Counted from the stretch's first letter, positions 43,037 through 52,507 are shown. The stretch is DNA of 52,958 nt from Bacteroidetes bacterium HGW-Bacteroidetes-4 (GCA_002840905.1 PHDD01000026.1:1091-54048), one strand, 5' to 3'. Notes: generated by a model not told the origin, from the letters alone. Numbers and translations: made by a program.

Positions 43037-44701
43037 TTAATAAGTATATAATATTAGTTTTTGGATGCCATATTCATGTACCGGAATTCGCAGGTGTCTT
43101 CCCTGATGACTTTGGTCGCCATTCAAAAGGCGTTTTGGCTGCCAAACAAAATCTGAAGTAAAAGTTCCTTCATCGATACGGTAAATTCCTGCACTGCCTG
43201 GTTTATTTTCAGGCAAACCAAAAGTTATTACTAGTCCGGATCCAGCCACCCAATATTCACCGGGAGCTGTGCAAATAATAATGCCACCGGTATCGGGCCA
43301 GGTTGTATTGCTTGCATCGGGACTCCAACCTAAGGTGTAGTCGTGTTTTATTGTTAACTGGAAACCACCTAAAACCAGGGTGTCAGCCGTATGCTCTTTA
43401 GTAAGTCGGAATCCGGCCATTTGTCCGGTTCCCTGATGGCTTATAATAAGCGGGCTCAGTTGCTTAATCAGATCATAACTCTTAACAATGGATTCCTTAC
43501 CCGGATTATCAGTCGATTCGATAGAAAATGGGCTGAATCCCATGGCATCGTGATTGCCCATGGCATAAAACATTTTAGCGCCCACTGATGGTTCAAAGCG
43601 TGCTTCGGGAATAAAAAGCGGATTTCCGCCCCGTTGATAGAGCCTGCACCAATGTTCAAAATTGGGGAAATATATGTCGGGTGTTAAAATATCGATAGAT
43701 GGAGCTCCGGCCCACCAAACATCCAATAAATGAGGAAGGGGTCCGGCACTGGGATACTCGCCTGGTGCATAACCCACGCGGTTCAGTGCTGCATTTATAA
43801 ACATGGGGAGTGGATAAACTGATTTACCAGCTTTGGTTAGTTCTTCAGTAAATTGAGCAAAATGCCAGGCCATAAAAACTTCTTCACCGGCAGTCGAATC
43901 GCCAAATACTTCGGCCCACGTGCCTTGCATTTTTTTTCCTGATGCTTCCCAATGTTGCCTGAATTCGGGCAGCAGTTGTTTTTGATTTTTTTTCAGGTAG
44001 TTTAATAAATTGGAAGGAACTTGCTGTTTGTATTGTTTATTAGCTTCGGCTGAATAATCGCGGGCATCGGGGAGCATACCAATTTCGTTCTCAACCTGAA
44101 CCATGATAACGGTGTTTTCTTTTGAATCAATTTTTTTTAAATGTTGCATTAAGCGGGTAAATGCTTTTTTGTCGGCTTCCAGATTGTTAGTACAAAAAGG
44201 TGAGAGAATTTCAACCGCCTGACCATTTTTATTTAATGCCCGGGGAAAGCGTTGGGGATCGGTTTTTACCCATCCGGGAACGTAACACGACATGCTGTTT
44301 TTCCAACTGCCAAACCATAGCAGTATCAATTTCATATCTCGCTTTCGCGATTGAATAATAAGTGAATCGACCAGGCTAAAATCGAATGTTCCATCTATAG
44401 GTTCCAGCAATTCCCAATAAACCGGAACTAAAAGGGTGTTGAGGTTCATTTGTTCCAACGTAGGCCAAATCTGGTTCAAATAGGCCAGACTTGATGCACT
44501 GGAATTACCCAATTCGCCCCCCCGGATAAGAAAAGGCTGGTTATGAACCATTAATTGGGTTGCGGTTTCTTTTTTGGAAAGGTAGGGAATGTTTGTTTGA
44601 GCCTGTACAACACACGAAAACCTTAGAACCAGAATGAGGATGCAAATGGATAATATTTTGTTCACCTTAATATTCTTTTGTGTGTTGAAGGTCAATATCA
44701 A
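43037..44701 (-). CDS. GH35-like, DUF5597 glycosidase, exported
   Basis: The 554-residue protein has a signal peptide with a long N-region (cleavage near VVQAQ, about 35). The barrel carries acid/base Glu206 in VENEIG and nucleophile Glu366 in FIPEARF, the GH35 beta-galactosidase pattern. The C-terminal region (about 410-554) matches DUF5597. Known GH35 enzymes remove beta-galactose, and some DUF5597 proteins are annotated only as beta-galactosidase-like. In a xylan locus it might remove galactose from decorated arabinoxylan. It starts the second transcription block after a terminator-like hairpin. The 33 nt upstream show no promoter consensus. Confidence 0.85.
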   Translation of the reverse strand: MILTFNTQKNIKVNKILSICILILVLRFSCVVQAQTNIPYLSKKETATQLMVHNQPFLIRGGELGNSSASSLAYLNQIWPTLEQMNLNTLLVPVYWELLEPIDGTFDFSLVDSLIIQSRKRDMKLILLWFGSWKNSMSCYVPGWVKTDPQRFPRALNKNGQAVEILSPFCTNNLEADKKAFTRLMQHLKKIDSKENTVIMVQVENEIGMLPDARDYSAEANKQYKQQVPSNLLNYLKKNQKQLLPEFRQHWEASGKKMQGTWAEVFGDSTAGEEVFMAWHFAQFTEELTKAGKSVYPLPMFINAALNRVGYAPGEYPSAGPLPHLLDVWWAGAPSIDILTPDIYFPNFEHWCRLYQRGGNPLFIPEARFEPSVGAKMFYAMGNHDAMGFSPFSIESTDNPGKESIVKSYDLIKQLSPLIISHQGTGQMAGFRLTKEHTADTLVLGGFQLTIKHDYTLGWSPDASNTTWPDTGGIIICTAPGEYWVAGSGLVITFGLPENKPGSAGIYRIDEGTFTSDFVWQPKRLLNGDQSHQGRHLRIPVHEYGIQKLILYTY

Positions 44702-44734
44702 TAAATTGAAAATGATAATAAAGATTGTTGGAGA

Positions 44735-44770
44735 AAGAGGCTGTCACTTTTTTTTAAGTAACAGCCTCTT
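44735..44770 (-). terminator. Terminator-like hairpin dividing the xylan locus
   Basis: AAGAGGCTGT at 44735-44744 pairs with ACAGCCTCTT at 44761-44770, and inner ACTT (44746-44749) with AAGT (44756-44759). Leftward transcripts would form a stem of about 14 bp followed by TTTCTCC. It lies between the T9SS binding-type protein and GH35, so it probably splits the locus into two expression units. Confidence 0.7.
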
Positions 44771-44801
44771 ATTCTATTTGTAAATAGGTTTTAAATTAAA
44801 C

Positions 44802-45992
44802 TTATTTAACTAATTTTCTTGAAGAAACAGTTCCGTTTTCGTGAGAAACCTGAACCATATAAACTCCTGAAATCAGATCAGCAACATCAACTTTTACGTT
44901 GGTTAGGTTCTGATAACTTTTTTCAGCAACTAATTTACCTGTAAGGTCATATATAGCTACTTTGTTAACTCTTGCACTACTCTCGATAGTCAATTCGTTT
45001 TGTACCGGGTTGGGGAACATACGAATTTGAGCATCTGCTTTAGCGTCATTAATGCTGGTAGTTATATTTGCTGTATTTACCAATTCATTTAGCAAAGGAA
45101 GGTAACCTTCAGCCACATTAGATGAAGGTCCATCGCCTACATAAAGTAAACCAGATGCCGAAGGATCTTCAACAGTAACAACCACTACAGCATCTCTAGC
45201 CACAGCTGATTCCAAGGTTAAAGTTAATTTGGTTTGAGTTTCTGCATCCAATTCATAAGCAGTAGCAGCTACTTCGGTTCCATCTACAGTAATGGTAAAA
45301 GCTGAAACATCAACTCCGGCATCTTCCATTTGGAAAAAGAAATCTAGTACCAACGTAGTTCCATTGCTCATGTAAGCATCGGCCAGATTCGATTTTATTA
45401 CCTTGATGTCGTCAACGTAAAATACATTGGTATTGGCCCCAAAGTGCAAGGGCAAGCGCATAGCATTAGTTATACCTGCCTCAGTTAAATAAGCCTGCCA
45501 GTTGTCACCAGCAGCTTCAGCTCCAAAAGAAGTGAAAATTTCTTCAGGTGTCAGATCAATCATCACCGTTGTTTTTGTCCAATCTAAAGTCATTGGAACG
45601 CCATACTTTGATCCCCGATCTTGATACAAATAGTTACCAGCGGTAATATTTATGGATGCATCTACGGTATTGCCCTCTTTGTCTTGTCCGGTTGTGTTTT
45701 CTGCTTTAGCCCAAATGGTGTAGCGATAACAAATTTGTTCCACACTGATTCCCTGAGCTACCCATTGCAATGACCAGGGATCCAAACCGGTTACATCAGT
45801 AACAGTAGCTTTCATGCAACCTTCACCTGTGAGCGCTTCGCCCATGTTGTCAACTTCCCAGGTAAGCGCACTGGATGCCCAACTGTCAATAGTCTGATCG
45901 GTTTCAAAGCCGTAGTCAATTATTACTTCGTTTTGTGCATTGGCAAAAAGAAACATGCCAAGCATCAGCAATAAAAAAGTAAGTTTTTTCAT
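44802..45992 (-). CDS. T9SS-secreted non-catalytic protein, possible xylan-binding
   Basis: The 396-residue protein has a signal peptide (residues 1-19, ending FANAQ). A jelly-roll-like domain (about 22-200) has a CBM4/9-type arrangement: IIDYGFETDQTIDSWA at the start and FYVDDIKV at the end, a hallmark of carbohydrate-binding modules. A Big-like beta domain (about 205-285) begins LADAYMSNGTTLVLDF. The C-terminal 75 residues, from IRMFPNPVQNELTIESS, are a T9SS sorting tail. I find no catalytic motif, so it may be an accessory xylan-binding protein, analogous to a SusE/F role. It follows the T9SS GH10 gene by 27 nt. Confidence 0.8.
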   Translation of the reverse strand: MKKLTFLLLMLGMFLFANAQNEVIIDYGFETDQTIDSWASSALTWEVDNMGEALTGEGCMKATVTDVTGLDPWSLQWVAQGISVEQICYRYTIWAKAENTTGQDKEGNTVDASINITAGNYLYQDRGSKYGVPMTLDWTKTTVMIDLTPEEIFTSFGAEAAGDNWQAYLTEAGITNAMRLPLHFGANTNVFYVDDIKVIKSNLADAYMSNGTTLVLDFFFQMEDAGVDVSAFTITVDGTEVAATAYELDAETQTKLTLTLESAVARDAVVVVTVEDPSASGLLYVGDGPSSNVAEGYLPLLNELVNTANITTSINDAKADAQIRMFPNPVQNELTIESSARVNKVAIYDLTGKLVAEKSYQNLTNVKVDVADLISGVYMVQVSHENGTVSSRKLVK

Positions 45993-46019
45993 AATACATA
46001 AAATTTAGTTAATAAATAA

Positions 46020-47393
46020 TTATTGTTTAAAAAAGCGTGTTGCGTAGTTTTTATTGTTTTCGTCGGTAATTATCGCTATATAAATTCCACTATGCAGATG
46101 ATTAAGCGTGTAGTTAGTTTCAACAATTTGCTCATTAGTAATAGCATCTACCACCTGACCCATAACATTGTATAAGGTAGTTTGCTTTATTTTAAAACCC
46201 GGATCGAGCAAGTGAATATAAAGTTCATTATACTTTGTGATTAATTCAAAGGGTTTATGCTTTAGTTCCTGTTTAATATCATCATAGCCCAAATAAGTTT
46301 TAAGATAATTTTCTATGGCATAATAAGCTGGTTTGGGATTTAACAAATCATTAAACAAACAGGCTTCTCCTGCAGTATAATTAGTGTGTGCTGGTATCCA
46401 CGAATACTTGTCGGTAAAGCCCCAAACCACAATACCATGGCAATAGTCGGTTTCAGTCATCAGTTTTACATAGTTTACATAATCTGATGCCTGGGCATCC
46501 CATGCCGCCTGAGTTCCCATTTGATTTGCCGGAATGCGTATATCGAGTTCGGTAATTACACAACTTACACCAATCTCATGGTATCTTTCCATATTATTTT
46601 TTATCATGGTGAAATTGCTTTGCCCGAGTGTAGCGTGACACTGAAATCCTGCTGCATGAACGGGTATTCCGTTCTCAACCAACGATTTGATTTTATTATA
46701 CATTCCGTTTGATTTGCTGGTACCCCAAGGTTCAGCACCGTATTCATTCAAAACCAGTGTGGCATCGGGGTCGGCCTGATGGGCCCAAACGAAGGCAGAA
46801 TCGATGTAATCGTCACCAATAACCTGTTGCCAGATAGATTTGCGTAGTGAACCATCGCCTTCAAAAGGTTCATTTACCACGTCCCATTCTTTAATACGAC
46901 CTTTATAGTGACTGACTATGGTGGTTATATGGTGTTTTAGAATAGACAGCAGGGAATCGCGCGTATATTCGTTATTGTTTTCATAGCCTGTATTGCCAGC
47001 TCCCAGCCATGAGGGTAATTGGGCATGCCAGACTAAGGTATGACCACGGGGATGTAAACCGTGTTGTTCACCAAAATCGCAAAGTTTATCACCATTGTCC
47101 AATGCAAAGCCATCGGGCTGAGGATGAATGGCATAAAACTTCATTTCGTTTCCTGCGGTTAGTGCATTAAAATTGTAGATTATTCTTTTGGTATAGGTTC
47201 TTCCCGGTAAATTATACATGGTCTGAAAAAAAGCTTCATTGCTGGCATCGGCAACAGACGTTCCAAAATATTTGTCGGGAATCTGACCCAGGTAAAGGCG
47301 CAGCGAATCCTGCGCTTTAACCTGGTTGAAAAATCCTGATACAAGAAAAAGGATGATAATTATTTTTTGTTTCATTCGTAAATGTATAATCAT
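46020..47393 (-). CDS. GH10 endo-beta-1,4-xylanase, T9SS secreted (3)
   Basis: The 457-residue enzyme has acid/base Glu175 in WDVVNEPF and nucleophile Glu282 in ITELDIR. HTLVWHAQLPSWL supplies the cleft residues. The final 75 residues (about 383-457) resemble a T9SS sorting tail: LYIHLLDPGFKIKQTTLYNV and YATRFFKQ. Two starts are possible. The ATG at 47393 abuts the susD stop codon; the ATG at 47375 (MKQKIIIILFLVSG) gives a more typical signal peptide and may be the true one. It is third in the susC-susD-GH10 block. Confidence 0.93.
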   Translation of the reverse strand: MIIHLRMKQKIIIILFLVSGFFNQVKAQDSLRLYLGQIPDKYFGTSVADASNEAFFQTMYNLPGRTYTKRIIYNFNALTAGNEMKFYAIHPQPDGFALDNGDKLCDFGEQHGLHPRGHTLVWHAQLPSWLGAGNTGYENNNEYTRDSLLSILKHHITTIVSHYKGRIKEWDVVNEPFEGDGSLRKSIWQQVIGDDYIDSAFVWAHQADPDATLVLNEYGAEPWGTSKSNGMYNKIKSLVENGIPVHAAGFQCHATLGQSNFTMIKNNMERYHEIGVSCVITELDIRIPANQMGTQAAWDAQASDYVNYVKLMTETDYCHGIVVWGFTDKYSWIPAHTNYTAGEACLFNDLLNPKPAYYAIENYLKTYLGYDDIKQELKHKPFELITKYNELYIHLLDPGFKIKQTTLYNVMGQVVDAITNEQIVETNYTLNHLHSGIYIAIITDENNKNYATRFFKQ

Positions 47394-49136
47394 TTAGTTA
47401 GCAATATTGCCCTTCATTTTTTTATTGATGGCTAATTCGGTGGCAGGTATTGGCATGAATTCGTTTTTATTATCGGAATAACCATACAATAAGTTTCCTT
47501 CAGAATCGAGTTCTTTGTTTCGCAATGGTTCAAGCACATTGTCGGCCTGATGACTGGGTGTTACGCTCCAGCGAAGCAGATCAAAGAACCTCCAGCCTTC
47601 GCCAAAAAGTTCTATGGCACGTTCGTGACGCAAGGCGCGGTACAGGTTGTTGATAACAACTCCGTTAATAGTGGGAGCAGCGGCAATTAAATCTTCTACT
47701 GTAGGCAGGATACCTTCCTGTACGGCATACAACATCCGGGAATCAGCACCGTCTTCGGTGATATTCAGATTATGGTTACTGCGGGCACGAACCATGTTGA
47801 TATAAGTAGCTGCTCCAACCGGATCGTTGGTTTCGAGCAGGCATTCGGCGTACATTAACAGTATATCGGAATAACGTATAAGCCGGTCATTAATACCTGT
47901 TTCCCAATCAGTAGTTGCCACATCGCCACAGTATTTTCGGGTTCCAAACCATTCGCCCTGATGAATGGCATTGGCTCCGCTTAACCAGGAGGTGTAACTG
48001 GTCCATCGTCCACCGGCTACCTTTTGGTAACGGGCACCATCGGGTCCCCACATACTCATGGCGTAACGTGAGTCGATTATGGAATCAGTTCCGTTACGTT
48101 CAAACTCGTTGTACAAGCGTACCGTGGGTTGCATATTCCACCAGGTGGAATTATCTCCACCGGCATCCATCATTCCCACTTCCTGCTGGCGCCAGGTACT
48201 CTGGTCGCTTTGTCCCCAATCGGCAATATAGTCTTCGCTAACGGCGTCGTTGAAAGCACCTGTTTCATTATTGTAGAATTGTACTTCAAAAAGTGATTCT
48301 TTATTATTTTCGAACTGTTCGGTATGGTTGTCGCGATAATTATACATCAATTCATATTCTGCTGAATCAATAATGCTTTTTAGTACGGTTTTCGCTGCAT
48401 TCCAATCCGATTGATTTTCGGGTGAGTCCCACATTAAAATGGGTTTGTACATGTAGGCTTTGGCAAGGTAGGCCTGGGCTGAGCCTTTGGTGGCACGTCC
48501 TACGTTTGCCGGATCAGCATACATCACAGAGCGTTGGGGTAATAAACTTTCAGCTAATTTAAAATCGGCAACGATGTAATCAAACATTTTTCCTTTTTCT
48601 AAGGGTCCCAAAAAGTAGTCTTCTTCATTCTGTGGTGTTTGATCACGGTAAGGAATTTCATTGCCAAAATTCATGGTTAAATAAAAATAGGCCAGCCCGC
48701 GAAGGAAATAAGCCTCACCCAACAAGCGATTTTTTAATGCTGTGTTTTCAACCTGATCGGCTTCTTGTATTTTTTCAATGGCCAGGTTGGCAGCATACAC
48801 CATAACATACAAATTCTCATATACCATGGTAGGTATTCGGTTATCAGCTGTTATGGTATAATTGCACATAGGTGGAACTTCCTTCATACCGGCCGATGCT
48901 TTAAAAGTAAAGGTAAAATCCTCTCCTTTGCCATTGATGGCATAAAACATGTAACGACCCCAGCCACCACTGCGTTGGAGAATATTGTAGGCACCGTTTA
49001 CTGCTCCAATCAATTCACCTTCTGTTTGATAAAACGATTCGGTGGTAATTCTGTTGGGATCTACCAAATCCATATCAGGTACACAAGCGAAAGTTAATCC
49101 TGATAGTAAAACGATTAGTGTTATAAGTCTTTTCAT
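47394..49136 (-). CDS. SusD/RagB-like surface glycan-binding lipoprotein
   Basis: The 580-residue lipoprotein has its signal ending LTFAC (Cys18) followed by the acidic VPDMDLVDP, a feature of surface-exposed lipoproteins. The family signature RHERAIELFGEGWRFFDLLRW is near the C-terminus, and TPR-like helices and the SusD fold span about 40-560. SusD proteins cap the SusC channel and bind oligosaccharides at the cell surface. Here the partner is SusC 23 nt upstream. Specificity for xylo-oligosaccharides is inferred from the neighbours. Confidence 0.96.
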   Translation of the reverse strand: MKRLITLIVLLSGLTFACVPDMDLVDPNRITTESFYQTEGELIGAVNGAYNILQRSGGWGRYMFYAINGKGEDFTFTFKASAGMKEVPPMCNYTITADNRIPTMVYENLYVMVYAANLAIEKIQEADQVENTALKNRLLGEAYFLRGLAYFYLTMNFGNEIPYRDQTPQNEEDYFLGPLEKGKMFDYIVADFKLAESLLPQRSVMYADPANVGRATKGSAQAYLAKAYMYKPILMWDSPENQSDWNAAKTVLKSIIDSAEYELMYNYRDNHTEQFENNKESLFEVQFYNNETGAFNDAVSEDYIADWGQSDQSTWRQQEVGMMDAGGDNSTWWNMQPTVRLYNEFERNGTDSIIDSRYAMSMWGPDGARYQKVAGGRWTSYTSWLSGANAIHQGEWFGTRKYCGDVATTDWETGINDRLIRYSDILLMYAECLLETNDPVGAATYINMVRARSNHNLNITEDGADSRMLYAVQEGILPTVEDLIAAAPTINGVVINNLYRALRHERAIELFGEGWRFFDLLRWSVTPSHQADNVLEPLRNKELDSEGNLLYGYSDNKNEFMPIPATELAINKKMKGNIAN

Positions 49137-49159
49137 AATCTGATTGTTTTCAAAACTGG

Positions 49160-52100
49160 TTAAAATGTTAATTGCACTCCCACAAAAAATTCACGTAAAA
49201 CGGCATTGGTGCTACCCCAGGCACGTTGGAAATCGATACCCCGGTTTATTTGTGCCCCACCTGCTTCGTATTCCATGCCTCTTACTTCAGGATCAAACAG
49301 GGAGTAGTTGGTGAAGGTGATTAGATTTTTGGCTCCCAAATAAAAGCGTAAATTCTCAATCTTTGCCTGAGCCATTAAATTTTTTGGAAGGGTATAACCC
49401 AAGGTAATTCGCTTGAGTCGGAAATATGAACCATCTTCGATAAAATAATCGGAAGCTTTATTCATATTTCCATTGGGATCGCCAAACACGGCCCGGGGAA
49501 TAGTGGTGTTGGTATTTGCAGCCAGAAAAATTTGTTCGCCCGAAGGTGTGGTTAAGGTTATGTCCTGTTCACGAAACCGATCGAGCATAATATCTTGTTG
49601 GTTAACAGGTGAAATGCCGTGGGCAATTAGCGTCTTTCCATTATTGTAAATATCATTTCCAAAATCGCCCTGCCACATCATTGAAAAATCGAACCCTTTC
49701 CAGTCGAAGGTCATATTTAATCCTATTGACATGGTGGGTATGGGAGACCCAATGGAAGTTTTATCGCCTTCGTCGATATTTCCGTTGTTATTTAAATCGA
49801 GAAATTTAATATCACCTGGCTTGGCATTTGGTTGAATCAGCTTTACATTACCATTTACGTCAGTATAGGTATAATTATTTACATCGTCCTGGGATTTGAA
49901 TAAGCCATCGGTTTTATATCCGTAGAACTCACCCACTGTGGTTCCGGTATAAGTTGAAGTTACAAAACCATTTTCGGTTTCGCCTCCTTGGAATACAAAA
50001 TCTCCCACATCGTAAACGTTGTTACGGTTGATGGCAATGTTCGGAGAAACCGTCCAGTTAAAATCACCCAGCTTATCACGATAAGTAAGGCTATACTCAA
50101 TACCCCAGTTGCGTATTTCGCCGGCATTTACGTTCACCTCGTTTCGGGTACCCGAAGACAAAGGGAGTTGTTGAGCCAGAATTACATCGGTGGTTTGACG
50201 GTTGTAAAAGTCGAATACCATATTGATTCGACTCTTGAACATATCTAAATCGAAACCAACACCTGCATCGCGGGTGGTTTCCCAGCCTAAATCGGGATTG
50301 GCAAAGGTGAGAACCAGTGGTGCGGGAGCGTTGCTGTCGTCGCTGTTCTGAGAAGCCCCAAATGTATAATATTGATTGGCTGAGGAAACAGCCGACTGAT
50401 AAGAATATCGGTCTACCACACTTTGATTGCCAATATAACCCCAGGTTCCTCTTAATTTAAAGTTGTCAACCCAGGGTAGGGCATCTCTAAAGAAAGCCTC
50501 GTCGCTAATGCGCCATCCTGCCGATAACGATGGGAAAGTTCCCCAACGTTTGTTTTTTGAAAAGTTTGAGGATCCGTCGCGACGAATGTTTGCTGTGAGC
50601 AGATATTTTCCTCTAAAAGAATAGGTTGCCCTGCCAAGAATTGAAAACATGGCATCTTCATAGGCACTTCCGTAAATTCCGGGATTCACTTGATAATGAT
50701 CAAGTACTTTTAAGATAGATGGAATATCTTTTTCACCTTCAGCACCAAAGGAACGTGATTTAGCTACTTCAGTTGACACACCAGCCATTGCCGTTACATG
50801 ATGTTCACCATAGGTTTGATCAAACGACAGGGTGTGATCGTAAACATACCGATCGGTGCGTGTGGTTCCTTCTCTGTAATAGTCAACATCATATTTTTCT
50901 TTTCCCAATTCGTATGCCGGCCGGTCTTTTTCGGTATGTTGCCGGTAAATGTCGAAACCCAGGTTAAATTTGTATTTTACCAGTTTAAACAAGTTCACTT
51001 CAGTAAACAGGTTTCCTTTAATGTTCAGGTTTGAGTTTTTGTTTTTTATCAGGTAGTTGCGGGCCACCTGGTTGACCATGTCGTTACCGTCGGCACTGGT
51101 TCCTGTAATGTAAAATCCATGGTCGGTGGTATCGCTGTAAACGGGAATGTTTGATGGCTGGCGTAACATATCAAAAAAGTTGCCATCACCATTCCAGGTA
51201 TCGTACATCGATACGTTAAGGTTTTGTCCCAAAGTGAACCAACCTTTTTCAAAATTAACGTTGGAGTATATTCCTTTGCTTTCGCTGCCACTTTTTACAA
51301 TGGAGTTGCGGTTTCCACTGTAATTAATACCGGTACGGAAACTCATGTTATCGGTTCCGCCGCTTATGGAAACGTTGTGTTTTTGATAAAAGCTGCGTTG
51401 AAAAAACTCATCCTGCCAGTTGGTATTGGCTAAGGGCTGCGAAGGTTCCAAATCATGCTCGGGAACATTGGTCAGGTATCCGTCACCATAATAATTATAG
51501 AATAGTTCGTGCACATACACGCCGTAATCGTAAGCATTGAGCATATCCAGTTTGTTCCAGGGTGACCCTGTTCCGGTATAACCGTTGTAATTCACCGTGG
51601 GTTCTCCTTTTTTACCTTTTTTGGTGGTAACAATAATAACCCCATTGGCTCCACGGATACCATAAATAGCTGATGAAGCCGCATCTTTAAGTACCTGAAT
51701 GGATTCGATTTCGTTTTCATCGGGAACCGAACCGCCTATCAATCCATCGACTACCCATAGAGGATCGGAATTACCAGTAATGGTACTTACCCCGCGGATT
51801 CTTACTTTTCCGGCTGAAACATTTACGCCGGGTATGGCCCCCTGCAGAGCCTCAGTTACACCACCGGGCATTTTCAATACTTCCTGAGGTTTTAATGTTG
51901 AAATGGCTGAAGTTAAATCCGCTTTTCGTTGTGTACCATAACCAACCACCACTACAGCTTCGAGTGAAACTACATCGGAAATCAGTTCAACATTGATTTG
52001 CGCACGACTGTTTACCGATACCTCCTGGTTTACAAAACCAATGAATGAAAACACCAGTACAGCATCGGCCGATGGAACCTCAAGGCTGTAATTGCCATTA

Positions 52101-52261
52101 ATATCGGCAATGGTACCTGTAGAGGAGCCTTTAATTATAACGTTTGCACCTGGCAAGGGTTGCTTATCTTCGCTGGAGGTAATCACACCGCTTACCCGAA
52201 ATTGAGCCTGAGTGATGATTCCTGTAAGTGCCATACATACTATAAGTACACTTTTTTTCAT
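49160..52261 (-). CDS. SusC/RagA-type TonB-dependent transporter
   Basis: The 1033-residue outer-membrane transporter has a signal peptide (residues 1-19), then a carboxypeptidase-D regulatory-like domain (about 21-95, VSGVITSSEDKQPLPGANV) and a plug domain opening with VVVGYGTQRKADLTS. A 22-strand barrel follows, ending FFVGVQLTF. It imports oligosaccharides using TonB-derived energy. SusD follows after 23 nt. It is the first long gene of the xylan locus. The region before its ATG has no clear promoter but contains a possible small peptide gene and a 21-bp-period repeat. Confidence 0.96.
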   Translation of the reverse strand: MKKSVLIVCMALTGIITQAQFRVSGVITSSEDKQPLPGANVIIKGSSTGTIADINGNYSLEVPSADAVLVFSFIGFVNQEVSVNSRAQINVELISDVVSLEAVVVVGYGTQRKADLTSAISTLKPQEVLKMPGGVTEALQGAIPGVNVSAGKVRIRGVSTITGNSDPLWVVDGLIGGSVPDENEIESIQVLKDAASSAIYGIRGANGVIIVTTKKGKKGEPTVNYNGYTGTGSPWNKLDMLNAYDYGVYVHELFYNYYGDGYLTNVPEHDLEPSQPLANTNWQDEFFQRSFYQKHNVSISGGTDNMSFRTGINYSGNRNSIVKSGSESKGIYSNVNFEKGWFTLGQNLNVSMYDTWNGDGNFFDMLRQPSNIPVYSDTTDHGFYITGTSADGNDMVNQVARNYLIKNKNSNLNIKGNLFTEVNLFKLVKYKFNLGFDIYRQHTEKDRPAYELGKEKYDVDYYREGTTRTDRYVYDHTLSFDQTYGEHHVTAMAGVSTEVAKSRSFGAEGEKDIPSILKVLDHYQVNPGIYGSAYEDAMFSILGRATYSFRGKYLLTANIRRDGSSNFSKNKRWGTFPSLSAGWRISDEAFFRDALPWVDNFKLRGTWGYIGNQSVVDRYSYQSAVSSANQYYTFGASQNSDDSNAPAPLVLTFANPDLGWETTRDAGVGFDLDMFKSRINMVFDFYNRQTTDVILAQQLPLSSGTRNEVNVNAGEIRNWGIEYSLTYRDKLGDFNWTVSPNIAINRNNVYDVGDFVFQGGETENGFVTSTYTGTTVGEFYGYKTDGLFKSQDDVNNYTYTDVNGNVKLIQPNAKPGDIKFLDLNNNGNIDEGDKTSIGSPIPTMSIGLNMTFDWKGFDFSMMWQGDFGNDIYNNGKTLIAHGISPVNQQDIMLDRFREQDITLTTPSGEQIFLAANTNTTIPRAVFGDPNGNMNKASDYFIEDGSYFRLKRITLGYTLPKNLMAQAKIENLRFYLGAKNLITFTNYSLFDPEVRGMEYEAGGAQINRGIDFQRAWGSTNAVLREFFVGVQLTF

Positions 52262-52282
52262 AGTGTGGAGTCTGTTAAATGA

Positions 52283-52387
52283 TTATATAACTTTTGTAAT
52301 TATTAAAATAAGAATAATAGCAAGTGATATTATTACTGCCATAGATATTTCTTTCCAGATAACTGAACTTAAACCCGATTTCTTCAT
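52283..52387 (-). CDS. Candidate 34-residue single-pass membrane peptide
   Basis: On the minus strand an ATG at 52387 opens a 34-codon frame ending TAA at 52283. The product starts MKKSGLSSVIWKEI and continues with a hydrophobic stretch (AVIISLAIILILII). The basic N-terminus, aromatic residue and 18-20 hydrophobic residues fit a small membrane protein. It lies 21 nt upstream of the susC ATG, so it could be co-transcribed with it. No ribosome site is visible and AT-rich DNA can produce such frames by chance, so it remains a candidate. Confidence 0.35.
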   Translation of the reverse strand: MKKSGLSSVIWKEISMAVIISLAIILILIITKVI

Positions 52388-52507
52388 ATTCTAGAAAATG
52401 GTTTTGATGAAACATAAAAACACCTTTTTAATTGGTACTTAAATTTACACACTTGTTTTATTAATTGAGGACGACAAATCAGTCAAGTTTGAGGTACAAT
52501 TTTATAC
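52388..52507. other. Upstream region of the xylan locus
   Basis: This AT-rich non-coding DNA upstream of susC has no perfect minus-strand -7 box. A near match, TATGTTTC, is at 52416-52409 on the minus strand and would place a TSS just before the small ORF. Positions 52542-52829, beyond the repeat, are also AT-rich with nothing recognised. Confidence 0.35.

Noticed and set aside
52212-52394. Plus-strand ORF across the susC start
   Set aside because: It overlaps the susC signal-peptide coding region in antisense and has no domain.
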